A stretch of DNA of 8,735 nt. Origin: an uncultured Ruminococcus sp. (lineage in GTDB: Bacteria > Bacillota > Clostridia > Oscillospirales > Ruminococcaceae). The position numbers and the translations under genes were made by a program. Below are positions 1 to 6,298 of this stretch, piece by piece. The stretch spans positions 1 through 8,735 of the forward strand of contig CAMBJF010000091.1 in NCBI GenBank assembly GCA_945867875.1, read 5' to 3'. Within the stretch, counting starts at the first letter, position 1, and every line of letters begins with the position of its first letter. The notes below the pieces were generated by a model, which saw nothing but the letters and a program-made list of their open reading frames with translations, did no database searches and had not been told where the DNA came from.

Positions 1-45
1 GATAGCGTAGCGTCTCGTGGGCTCGGAGATGTGTATAAGAGACAG
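1..45 (+). other. Unremoved Illumina Nextera adapter (not genomic)
   Basis: Bases 12-45 match the Nextera read-2 transposase adapter base for base, and 27-45 are the 19-base Tn5 mosaic end AGATGTGTATAAGAGACAG. Before it, bases 4-11 (AGCGTAGC) sit exactly where the i7 index lies and, from memory, match index N709. Bases 1-3 (GAT) match the end of the P7 sequence. The order P7 end, 8-base index, adapter, mosaic end is that of a sequencing library molecule, so this is contamination of the contig end and not a transposon or biological repeat. Confidence 0.97.
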
Positions 46-93
46 CTCCTGAAGCTGCTGCTTTCAGAGGATAATTTTTTGGAGAAAGATTAA
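46..93 (+). CDS. Possible 3' end of an unidentified upstream gene (partial)
   Basis: One frame reads directly from the adapter junction to a TAA at 91-93 and gives LLKLLLSEDNFLEKD. The leucine- and acid-rich tail could be the C-terminal helix of a cytoplasmic protein. The stretch is only 15 codons, has no recognisable motif, and its start is off the contig, so family and even coding status cannot be settled. An open frame of this length is common by chance. Confidence 0.25.
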   Translation, partial: LLKLLLSEDNFLEKD

Positions 94-300
94 GGAAATA
101 GAAGAATGAAGAAGATAAAAAAACAATTAGGAATAACCTATGTTCTTATTTTATTATATTAGTGATTTAAAATCTATCCAGATATTGCGAATAACATACT
201 ATTTATTGCGCTGTTTATGCGAGTTGGAAGAAATAAAATAATCAATTATTGTTCGAATACGCTAATAATAATCAATTTTTGCTCTTTTTTCCATTTGGTA
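94..300. other. AT-rich non-coding region upstream of the importer operon
   Basis: No convincing gene is visible. A frame of 18 codons (ATG 106 to TAG 162; begins MKKIKKQLGITYVLILLY) looks like the start of a membrane protein but stops at once, has only a weak purine-rich site before it, and may be chance or a relic. The useful content is at the right end: two near-identical 14-bp elements at 238-251 and 268-281, described separately, just upstream of the promoter at 301-329. Confidence 0.5.
238..281 (+). promoter_or_regulatory. Pair of 14-bp direct repeats upstream of importer promoter (putative operator)
   Basis: ATAATCAATTATTG (238-251) and ATAATCAATTTTTG (268-281) differ at one base and start 30 bp apart, close to three helical turns. 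The second copy ends 19 bp before the -35 box, which suits an activator. An 11-base inverted copy, GCAAAAATTGA, lies downstream at 347-357 in the 5' UTR. Regulator unknown; the AraC-family protein encoded at 6356-7219 is the natural candidate. The region is AT-rich, so chance similarity is possible. Confidence 0.45.
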
Positions 301-329
301 TTTACAAACGGAAAATTCGATGATATAAT
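301..329 (+). promoter_or_regulatory. Sigma-A-type promoter of the importer operon
   Basis: TTTACA (301-306), a 17-bp spacer, and a perfect TATAAT (324-329). The expected transcription start is near 336, which gives a leader of about 70 bases before the ATG at 406. It is the only strong promoter-like pair seen before the operon. Confidence 0.75.
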
Positions 330-405
330 TTGTTTATAAAGCAACAGCAAAAATTGACTAAGATTATCGAAACGCAAACCAATTTAATTAATGGAGGTTG
401 GAATA

Positions 406-2133
406 ATGAAAAAAATCAAGTCAATTGCAGCATTATCACTTGCTGTCCTCATGATGGCAGGAATGGCAGGCTGCGGAAACACTGCGGGCGGAAACAAGGG
501 TGCTGATGCTCCTGCTGCAAGCGGAGATGCAGGAACAACTGCTGCAGGCGGAGATGCAGGAACAGAAGCTTCCTCCGGAGAAATCAAGGAGTTTACAGCT
601 TTCTTCTCCGTTCCCGGAAATGAGATCAATTCTGACAACAGGATCCAGCAGGTAATTGCCGAAAAGATCGGCGCAAAGTGCAAGGAAACATGGCTCACAG
701 GTCAGACTGCCGAGGAAGCTATCGGCGTTATGATCGCAGGCGGCGAATACACCGACTTTATCGTAGGCTCCAGCGGAAGCACCACTCTTATTGATGCAGG
801 TGCACTTATCCCTATCGACCAGTATTGGGACAACTATCCTAATGTAAAGAATTTCTACTCCGATGCTGAATGGAATCAGATTAGAAATGAAGACGGTCAC
901 GTTTACATCATTCCTCAGTTCGGAAATGTTTATATGTATGACACAGGTACAATACATAACGATGAAGCATTCTGGATTCAGACAAGAGTTCTCAAGTGGG
1001 CAGGCTATCCCAAGATCGAAACACTTGATGAATATTTCGATGTTATCGAGAGATACCTTGAGGCTAACCCCACAATGGAGGACGGCACTCCCAACATCGG
1101 CTATGAGATCCTCACAGATGACTGGAGATATTTCTGCCTTGAGAATGCTCCCTTCTTCCTTGACGGTTATCCCAACGACGGCTGCTGCATAGTTGACGAG
1201 ACTACACATCAGGCTATCGACTACAACACCACTCCCACTGCAAAGAGATATTTCCAGAAGCTCAACGAGGAATATCAGAAGGGCATTATCGACCCCGAGA
1301 CATTTACTCTTAACTATGACCAGTACATCGCTAAGCTTTCTTCCGGACGTGTATGTGGTATGGTTGACCAGCACTGGAATTTCCAGGACGCTGAGAACGC
1401 TATCAAGCAGCAGGGTCTTGATGACTGCACATATGTACCTCTTGGAATCGTAATTGACAAGGGTATCGAAGAGCGCTACCACAGCGAGGCTGCTCTTGAC
1501 GCAACAGGCGGTATCGGTATCACAGTTAGCTGCGACGATATCGAAGGCGCGATGAAGTTCCTCGACGATCTTCTTTCTCCCGAGATCCTCAGACTCCGTA
1601 ACTGGGGTCAGGAAGGCGTTGACTATTTCGTAGGCGATGACGGTCTCTTCTACAGAAACGAGGAACAGCGTAAGAATTCAGTAGATCAGGCTTACATCAA
1701 CGCTAATATGTGCCCTTATTCCTACTTCCCCGGCTACATCGGCATGGATCACGACGGCATCAATGCTTACAACCCCAGCAACCAGCCCACAGAGTTCTAT
1801 GAATCTCTTAGCGAGCCTGTAAAGGAATGCTTCAGCGCATACGGCGTTCAGACCTACACTCAGATGCTCAATCCTTCAAAGGAAAAGTCTCCCTGGTTCC
1901 CCATGTGGTCTTATTCCAACGCATTCACAACCGAAACTCCTTGGGGCCTTGCTAAGGTAAACATGGATGAGGTTAAGCACGAGTACCTTCCTAAGGTTGT
2001 TATTTCCGATGATTTCGAGTCTGCATGGAACGAATATCTTACTGTTTATAATGACAGATGCGATGTCGAGGCATATCTCAATGCTCTTACCGAAGAGGTT
2101 CAGAGAAGAATTGCCGTTGCAGAAGGCAACTGA
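406..2133 (+). CDS. ABC transporter extracellular sugar-binding lipoprotein (LplA/YtcQ-like)
   Basis: A 575-residue family-1 solute-binding lipoprotein, expected to capture an oligosaccharide outside the cell and deliver it to the two permeases encoded next. Residues 1-23 form a lipoprotein signal: KKIK, a hydrophobic stretch, and the lipobox MAGC with Cys23 as the lipidation site. A low-complexity Gly/Ala/Asp/Thr linker follows (to about residue 60), containing a duplicated 9-residue unit. The mature body has the size and late RNWGQEGVDYFVGDDG-type segment (about residues 400-415) typical of LplA/YtcQ proteins. The start is ATG 406 and not the in-frame ATG at 391, because GGAGG (393-397) lies 8 bases before 406 and inside the longer version. 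Lys is almost always AAG, unlike the AAA-rich cyclase gene downstream, which suggests high expression. Substrate is inferred from context only; xylo- or gluco-oligosaccharides are plausible. Confidence 0.93.
   Translation: MKKIKSIAALSLAVLMMAGMAGCGNTAGGNKGADAPAASGDAGTTAAGGDAGTEASSGEIKEFTAFFSVPGNEINSDNRIQQVIAEKIGAKCKETWLTGQTAEEAIGVMIAGGEYTDFIVGSSGSTTLIDAGALIPIDQYWDNYPNVKNFYSDAEWNQIRNEDGHVYIIPQFGNVYMYDTGTIHNDEAFWIQTRVLKWAGYPKIETLDEYFDVIERYLEANPTMEDGTPNIGYEILTDDWRYFCLENAPFFLDGYPNDGCCIVDETTHQAIDYNTTPTAKRYFQKLNEEYQKGIIDPETFTLNYDQYIAKLSSGRVCGMVDQHWNFQDAENAIKQQGLDDCTYVPLGIVIDKGIEERYHSEAALDATGGIGITVSCDDIEGAMKFLDDLLSPEILRLRNWGQEGVDYFVGDDGLFYRNEEQRKNSVDQAYINANMCPYSYFPGYIGMDHDGINAYNPSNQPTEFYESLSEPVKECFSAYGVQTYTQMLNPSKEKSPWFPMWSYSNAFTTETPWGLAKVNMDEVKHEYLPKVVISDDFESAWNEYLTVYNDRCDVEAYLNALTEEVQRRIAVAEGN
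514..567 (+). repeat. 27-bp tandem duplication in lipoprotein linker
   Basis: Bases 514-537 and 541-564 match at 23 of 24 positions with a 27-bp period. They encode AASGDAGTT followed by AAGGDAGTE, two 9-residue units in the flexible linker between the lipidated cysteine and the binding domain. In-frame copy-number change would alter only the tether length. Confidence 0.8.
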
Positions 2134-2167
2134 TTTTTTGAACATAATAAACAGTGCAGTATAAGTA

Positions 2168-2201
2168 TGACGGAACCGTCTTATAACAGGCGGTTCCGTC
2201 A
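2168..2201 (+). promoter_or_regulatory. Intercistronic stem-loop between binding protein and permease genes
   Basis: TGACGGAACCG (2168-2178) pairs perfectly with CGGTTCCGTCA (2191-2201). The inner bases can extend the stem by three pairs (2179-2181 with 2188-2190, one of them G-U), leaving a 6-base loop. No T-run follows, so this is probably not a full terminator. In binding-protein-first operons such hairpins stabilise the upstream message or cause partial termination, so that the binding protein outnumbers the permeases; that role is inferred here. Confidence 0.75.
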
Positions 2202-2231
2202 GCTTACAATAAGGAGTGAGCAAAATTCGCT

Positions 2232-3173
2232 ATGGGAATGACTTTACAATCTGAAAAAAAGCAGGGTATAACCCTCAAGCAGCTAAAAAGTCAGAAGGTT
2301 CTGATCCTGCTATCAATCCCCTTTATAATTTATGTTATTATTTTCTGCTATGTGCCCCTTGGCGGCTGGCTTATGGCATTTCAGAATTATAAGCCGAAAA
2401 ACGGTCTTCTTCATTCAGAGTTTGTGGGACTTGCAAAATTTGAGTTCCTTTTCTCAAACGATCAGTTTTTAAAGGTCATCAGAAACACTCTGGCAATGGG
2501 TGTGATAAACCTTGTGCTGGGTACGGTGACTGCAATACTTTTTGCCATACTTCTCAGCGAATTCCGTTTCAACAGGGGCAAAAAGCTTGTTCAGACAATT
2601 TCATATCTGCCACACTTTCTTTCATGGGTAATTGTTACAGGTATCGTTTTTGATGTTCTCTCCACCGAGAACGGTATCGTGAACGAGATACTTGTAAATC
2701 TTCATATCATTGACAAGCCCTTCAACTTCCTTGCAGACCCCAAATTGTTCTGGTGGATAGTTGGATTTGCGAATGTCTGGAAGGAAACAGGCTGGAACAG
2801 TATCATTTATCTTGCTGCCATTACTTCCATCAGTCCGGACCTTTACGAGGCGGCTTCCATTGACGGTGCGGGCAGACTTGCTAAGATATGGCACATCACT
2901 CTCCCCGGAATAAAGCCCACCTTCTTTATCCTGCTCATTATGAACATCGGTAATGTTCTTAATGCAGGCTTTGAGGTACAGTACCTGCTGGGCAACGGTC
3001 TTGTTCAGAGCGTTTCCCAGACCATTGATATCTACGTTCTCAAGTACGGTATCAGCCAGGCGGACTATTCCCTCGGTACGGCGGCAGGCATCTTCAAGAG
3101 CGTTGTCAGCCTTATCCTCATTGTGATAGCAAATCAGCTCGCTAAGAAAATGGGCGAGGAACACCTATTCTAA
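2232..3173 (+). CDS. ABC sugar transporter permease, LplB type
   Basis: A 313-residue inner-membrane subunit of a carbohydrate ABC importer (MalF/LplB-like). Hydrophobic segments lie at roughly residues 23-43, 84-110, 120-142, 170-190, 222-245 and 284-305, six in all as expected. The cytoplasmic EAA loop, the contact point for the ATPase, is clear: EAASIDGAG at 206-214 followed by a conserved ITLPGIKP. It pairs with the second permease 20 bases downstream. The ATG at 2232 is the first possible in-frame start after a stop at 2217-2219. The nearest Shine-Dalgarno-like site, AAGGAG (2211-2216), is 15 bases away, longer than usual, which together with the preceding hairpin suggests lower translation than the binding protein. 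Specificity cannot be read from the sequence. Confidence 0.93.
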   Translation: MGMTLQSEKKQGITLKQLKSQKVLILLSIPFIIYVIIFCYVPLGGWLMAFQNYKPKNGLLHSEFVGLAKFEFLFSNDQFLKVIRNTLAMGVINLVLGTVTAILFAILLSEFRFNRGKKLVQTISYLPHFLSWVIVTGIVFDVLSTENGIVNEILVNLHIIDKPFNFLADPKLFWWIVGFANVWKETGWNSIIYLAAITSISPDLYEAASIDGAGRLAKIWHITLPGIKPTFFILLIMNIGNVLNAGFEVQYLLGNGLVQSVSQTIDIYVLKYGISQADYSLGTAAGIFKSVVSLILIVIANQLAKKMGEEHLF

Positions 3174-3193
3174 AGGAAGGAGGCAGACAAGCT

Positions 3194-4165
3194 ATGACAA
3201 ACAAATACAAGGTCCCACCGCAGATAGAGCATAATGTCAAATCTGCAAAGGACATCGGCAAGGGCAAAAACGCATTTCTCAGCCGAAGAACAACAGGCGA
3301 TATTATTTTTGACACTGTTAACCTTATCATAATGATCCTTTTCACCATCACCATGCTGTACCCTCTTCTGAACACAGTTGCGGTGTCTTTCAATGACGGC
3401 ACGGACGCTCTCAGAGGCGGTATTCACCTTTTCCCCAGAATGTTCACCTGGGATAACTACAAAGCGGTGCTGAGCAAAGAGCTTATGCCTACGGCAGCTA
3501 AGATATCCGTTCTCAGAACTGTTATCGGCACGGTAACATCTACCTTTGTTACGGCTCTTCTTGCTTATGTTCTCAGCCGAAAGAATTTCATTTTCAAGAA
3601 GCAGCTTTCCCTGATCTACGTTATCACCATGTATGTTTCCGGCGGTCTTATCCCTGTATTCTTAGTTTACAAGGCTCTGGGTCTTACTAACAGCTTTGCG
3701 GTATACATTCTCCCCGGAATGGTCAGCGCATTCAATATGCTGGTTATCCGTACATATATGAACGGTCTCCCCGAAAGCCTCAGTGAATCCGCCGAAATTG
3801 ACGGTGCGGGTCATATGACCATTTTCATCAAGATCATTTTCCCTCTCTGTATGCCTGTTATCGCAACGGTGGCTCTCTTTACCGCTGTCGGACAGTGGAA
3901 CTCATGGTTTGACGCTATGCTCTATAACCGTATGAGCGACAATCTCACCACTCTGCAATATGAGCTTATGAAGCTTCTCAGCGCTGTTACCACCTCGGGC
4001 AAGGGACAGACTGCTCAGACAATGGAACACGCCAGCGGTATGGTAACACCTACCTCTGTCCGTGCAGCTGCAACGGTCATAACATCTCTCCCCATAATAT
4101 GTCTGTATCCTTTTCTGCAGAAGTATTTCGTGGCAGGACTTACTATTGGCGGTGTAAAGGAATAA
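3194..4165 (+). CDS. ABC sugar transporter permease, LplC/YtcP type
   Basis: A 323-residue second permease (MalG/LplC-like) that would form the transmembrane heterodimer with the protein encoded just before it. After a basic soluble N-terminus of about 40 residues come hydrophobic segments near residues 40-65, 100-130, 138-165, 175-195, 215-240 and 290-312. The EAA-type loop reads ESAEIDGAG at 198-206, then an IIFPLCMPV segment. The ending AGLTIGGVKE is the usual C-terminus of this family (GxxxGxxKG-like). GGAGG (3179-3183) lies 10 bases before the ATG, and the gap to the previous stop is 20 bases, so the two are co-transcribed. No ATP-binding subunit follows; members of this family usually share an MsmK/MsiK-type ATPase encoded elsewhere. 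Confidence 0.93.
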   Translation: MTNKYKVPPQIEHNVKSAKDIGKGKNAFLSRRTTGDIIFDTVNLIIMILFTITMLYPLLNTVAVSFNDGTDALRGGIHLFPRMFTWDNYKAVLSKELMPTAAKISVLRTVIGTVTSTFVTALLAYVLSRKNFIFKKQLSLIYVITMYVSGGLIPVFLVYKALGLTNSFAVYILPGMVSAFNMLVIRTYMNGLPESLSESAEIDGAGHMTIFIKIIFPLCMPVIATVALFTAVGQWNSWFDAMLYNRMSDNLTTLQYELMKLLSAVTTSGKGQTAQTMEHASGMVTPTSVRAAATVITSLPIICLYPFLQKYFVAGLTIGGVKE

Positions 4166-4175
4166 TATGAAAATA

Positions 4176-4293
4176 GGCTGTCTGTTAGGGTACTGCCGAT
4201 AAGAAGAATTTATCGGTACCGAGCCGCAAGCTTTGTCTTTCTTACGAAATGGCAAAGACGTGGCTTCCCCTTGGACGGCCTTTTGCGTTTTTT
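4176..4293 (+). ncRNA. Candidate structured RNA: three-way junction ending in a T-tract
   Basis: Manual folding gives a closing stem P1, GGCTGTCT (4176-4183) with GGACGGCC (4273-4280), 8 pairs with two G-U. P2 pairs GGTAC (4189-4193) with GTACC (4216-4220), then after a 3-base bulge CGATAA (4197-4202) with TTATCG (4210-4215), with a 7-base loop. P3 pairs GAGCC (4221-4225) with GGCTT (4262-4266), then GTCTTT (4235-4240) with AAAGAC (4254-4259). P2 and P3 abut with no spacer, as in coaxial stacking. TTTT-GCG-TTTTTT (4281-4293) follows P1 at once. It could be the 3' UTR and terminator of the importer operon, a small RNA, or an attenuator for the cyclase gene. I could not match it to a riboswitch family I know; no energy calculation or covariation test was done. 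Confidence 0.45.
4273..4293 (+). terminator. Putative terminator of importer operon (P1 strand plus T-tract)
   Basis: The 3' strand of P1 (4273-4280) is followed directly by TTTT, GCG, and TTTTTT (4288-4293), the layout of an intrinsic terminator. An alternative pairing, CGCAA (4225-4229) with TTGCG (4283-4287), would put another stem against the six-T run, so two mutually exclusive folds are possible. The terminator stem is far longer-range than a simple hairpin, hence moderate confidence. Confidence 0.5.
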
Positions 4294-4314
4294 CTATTGA
4301 AATTATTTCAATAG
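4294..4314. promoter_or_regulatory. 21-bp perfect palindrome overlapping the -35 region (putative operator)
   Basis: CTATTGAAAT (4294-4303) and ATTTCAATAG (4305-4314) are exact reverse complements around a single T at 4304. The palindrome covers the whole -35 box and half the spacer of the promoter for the cyclase gene, the classic position for a repressor dimer. No matching regulator is identified in the window. As RNA it would be only a weak AT-rich hairpin, so a DNA site is favoured. Confidence 0.65.
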
Positions 4315-4325
4315 TATGCTATGAT
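4297..4325 (+). promoter_or_regulatory. Sigma-A-type promoter of the sugar-sensor diguanylate cyclase gene
   Basis: TTGAAA (4297-4302), a 17-bp spacer, and TATGAT (4320-4325). The predicted start is near 4332, leaving a leader of about 40 bases. GATAAT at 4323-4328 is an alternative -10. The promoter implies that the cyclase can be expressed apart from the importer operon. Confidence 0.65.
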
Positions 4326-4371
4326 AATGTACAGATAGCAAAAATGCATCAAGCGGAGCGTGATACATATT

Positions 4372-6288
4372 ATGATAAATAAAAGAAAAACAGTTGGAGT
4401 ATTTCTGTGTGCGATAACAAGTGAACAGAAAAAGGAACTGTGCAGAAGCATATCCCGAGCAGCAAAGGATCTGGATTATAATGTGATCTTTTTCAGCTTT
4501 ATCGGTACTATCGGTGCTGACTACCAGAATTATGCACAGAACGAACATAAAATGCTTGATATTATTCCTTTTGATGAGCTGGACGGTATTATTTTTGACA
4601 ACAGCAACAGCTTCACCGATGATATCAAAAATAAGATCATGTCTCATATAAAAAAATGCAGATGCCCTGTTGTAACAATAGGTGAACCCTGCAATGATTA
4701 TTACAGCGTGCATATCGACAACTCCGAGGGCATAAAAAATATGGTAAGGCATTTTGCAAAGCATCATGGCTTTAAGCATATTGGATTTATGTCAGGTATC
4801 CCGGGACACTGCGACGCTGTGGAAAGATATGCGGCTTTTCAGAGCGCAATGAGGGAATGCGGACTTCCCGAGGACGGCGTCGGTGTTTTTCACGGTGATT
4901 TCTGGTACAACAAATGCTACGAAGCAGCCGATTTTTTTCTTAATTGCTGCCCCCGTCCCCAGGCTATTGTCTGTGCAAATGATTATATGGCATACTCTCT
5001 CTGTGATGTGTTGATAGGTAAGGGAGTAAATGTCCCCGAGGATATATGCATTTCGGGCTTTGACGGTGTGTATGAAGCGAAAATGCATGTTCCCCCCATT
5101 ACCTCCGCACAGGTGAATCTGAACACATTGTCACGCACAGCCTTTGAAATAATAGAAAATGTGAATAACGGCAGACCACAGGAAAAATGCGTTAATTTAT
5201 ACACGGACAGCTGCTTTACAGGCTCCTGCGGCTGTAATGTCAACTACTACAAAACTGAAGCGGACAAATCCCGTGAGATAAATTCACTTTTCCGGAAGAA
5301 TACTTTTACACTTTATCATATTTATTCTGTTGAAGCGGCTATGCTTGAAATGAACCGTGTAACGAAAATTGAACAGATATCGGATATACTTTCACAATTC
5401 GGCGGCAATATCGGCGATTATGAAAAATTCTTTATGTTTACCTTTACTGACAGGAAGGGCAGAAGCTCCTTCGAGACCGAGATACGCTCACCCTCTGAGC
5501 AGGTGTATCCCGCAATATGGATAGACAGAAGCGGCAGCTCCCTTCGCCCCGAGAAATATTTCTCCACTAATACGCTTATCCCCGCAGATTCGGCGGAGTC
5601 TCCTTGCTGTTATTACATATCATATATCCATTTTGAAAATCACTGCTTCGGTTATTCTGCAATATCAATGAAAAATGACGAACCCTTCAGCGAGTTTTAT
5701 AATATCTGGATAGCGAATATTGCTGTTGCCCTTGAAACTCTTCTTCACAAAAACAGTATCAGGGAGCTGGTGGAGGATCTGGAAATAGCAAGCACCCATG
5801 ATAAGCTGACAGGTATGTATAACAGACGAGGCTTTGAAAAATGTATGAACAGAGCCTTTGATGAGAAAAAAGAAGAACAGCAGACCACTGTTGCAGCCAT
5901 TGTTATTGATATGGACAGGCTTAAATCCATCAATGATGTTTACGGTCATACAGAGGGAGATTACGCAATAAATTCCCTTGCTCACATTATTTCCGCCTGC
6001 TGCACCGAAAATGAGATAGCAGGAAGAACGGGCGGCGATGAATTTTACGTTTTTGCTTTTGACTATTCGGAAGAAAAGGCAATGCACTATAAAAAGCGGT
6101 TCAACGCAGCTCTTGATGATTTTAACAAGACCGAAAACAAGCCCTATACCCTTAATGCCAGCATTGGTATATACATGGCTGATATCTCGCAGCACACCTT
6201 ACCCGAGGATTTTTTAAAGCGTGCCGATGAAAAAATGTACGCCATGAAACGTGAACATAAGGTCAGAGAGCTGCAGACAAAAATCTGA
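4372..6288 (+). CDS. Soluble LacI-type sugar-binding domain fused to GGDEF diguanylate cyclase
   Basis: A 638-residue protein. Residues about 5-290 form a LacI/PurR-type periplasmic-binding fold without the usual helix-turn-helix: it opens KRKTVGVFLC, has a FKHIGFMSG segment, a CANDYMAYSLCDVL segment, ICISGFDG, and ends in a cysteine-rich SCFTGSCGC. About 300-470 is an unassigned, possibly GAF/PAS-like linker. The GGDEF domain spans about 475-638: LTGMYNRRGF (from 479), the metal-binding DMDRLKSIND (D513, D515), GGDEF at 554-558, an SIGIY segment and ADEKMY near the end. All catalytic signatures are present, so it should make c-di-GMP from two GTP. The I-site RxxD is TENE here, so product inhibition by that route is unlikely. 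There is no signal peptide or membrane segment. I chose ATG 4372 over GTG 4360, because CGGAG (4354-4358) sits only 1 base before the GTG; its 13-base gap to 4372 is long. Ligand unknown. Confidence 0.88.
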   Translation: MINKRKTVGVFLCAITSEQKKELCRSISRAAKDLDYNVIFFSFIGTIGADYQNYAQNEHKMLDIIPFDELDGIIFDNSNSFTDDIKNKIMSHIKKCRCPVVTIGEPCNDYYSVHIDNSEGIKNMVRHFAKHHGFKHIGFMSGIPGHCDAVERYAAFQSAMRECGLPEDGVGVFHGDFWYNKCYEAADFFLNCCPRPQAIVCANDYMAYSLCDVLIGKGVNVPEDICISGFDGVYEAKMHVPPITSAQVNLNTLSRTAFEIIENVNNGRPQEKCVNLYTDSCFTGSCGCNVNYYKTEADKSREINSLFRKNTFTLYHIYSVEAAMLEMNRVTKIEQISDILSQFGGNIGDYEKFFMFTFTDRKGRSSFETEIRSPSEQVYPAIWIDRSGSSLRPEKYFSTNTLIPADSAESPCCYYISYIHFENHCFGYSAISMKNDEPFSEFYNIWIANIAVALETLLHKNSIRELVEDLEIASTHDKLTGMYNRRGFEKCMNRAFDEKKEEQQTTVAAIVIDMDRLKSINDVYGHTEGDYAINSLAHIISACCTENEIAGRTGGDEFYVFAFDYSEEKAMHYKKRFNAALDDFNKTENKPYTLNASIGIYMADISQHTLPEDFLKRADEKMYAMKREHKVRELQTKI

Positions 6289-6298
6289 TGACAACAAG

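Noticed and set aside
27..45. Tn5 mosaic end as evidence of a transposon
   Set aside because: It is embedded in the complete Nextera adapter with an index, so it is library sequence and not a mobile element.
106..162. 18-codon frame as a real small protein
   Set aside because: No clear ribosome-binding site and no support beyond an ATG and lysine-rich start in AT-rich DNA; kept only as a note on the intergenic region.
391..405. Longer start for the lipoprotein at ATG 391
   Set aside because: It would place MEVGI before the signal peptide and put the GGAGG ribosome-binding site inside the coding region; ATG 406 gives a standard lipoprotein signal.
436..1482. 348-codon open frame on the - strand
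   Set aside because: It lies entirely opposite the lipoprotein gene, has no recognisable domain, and its composition is that of a mirror of a highly biased codon pattern; it is a shadow frame.
4176..4293. c-di-GMP riboswitch or T-box leader
   Set aside because: The conserved GEMM-I bases, c-di-GMP-II pattern and T-box AGGGTGGNACCGCG element are not present; the partial AGGGTAC and GGTACCG matches are part of a local hairpin.
4360..4371. GTG start for the cyclase gene
   Set aside because: The only Shine-Dalgarno-like site ends one base before it, too close for initiation; ATG 4372 is preferred though its spacing is long.
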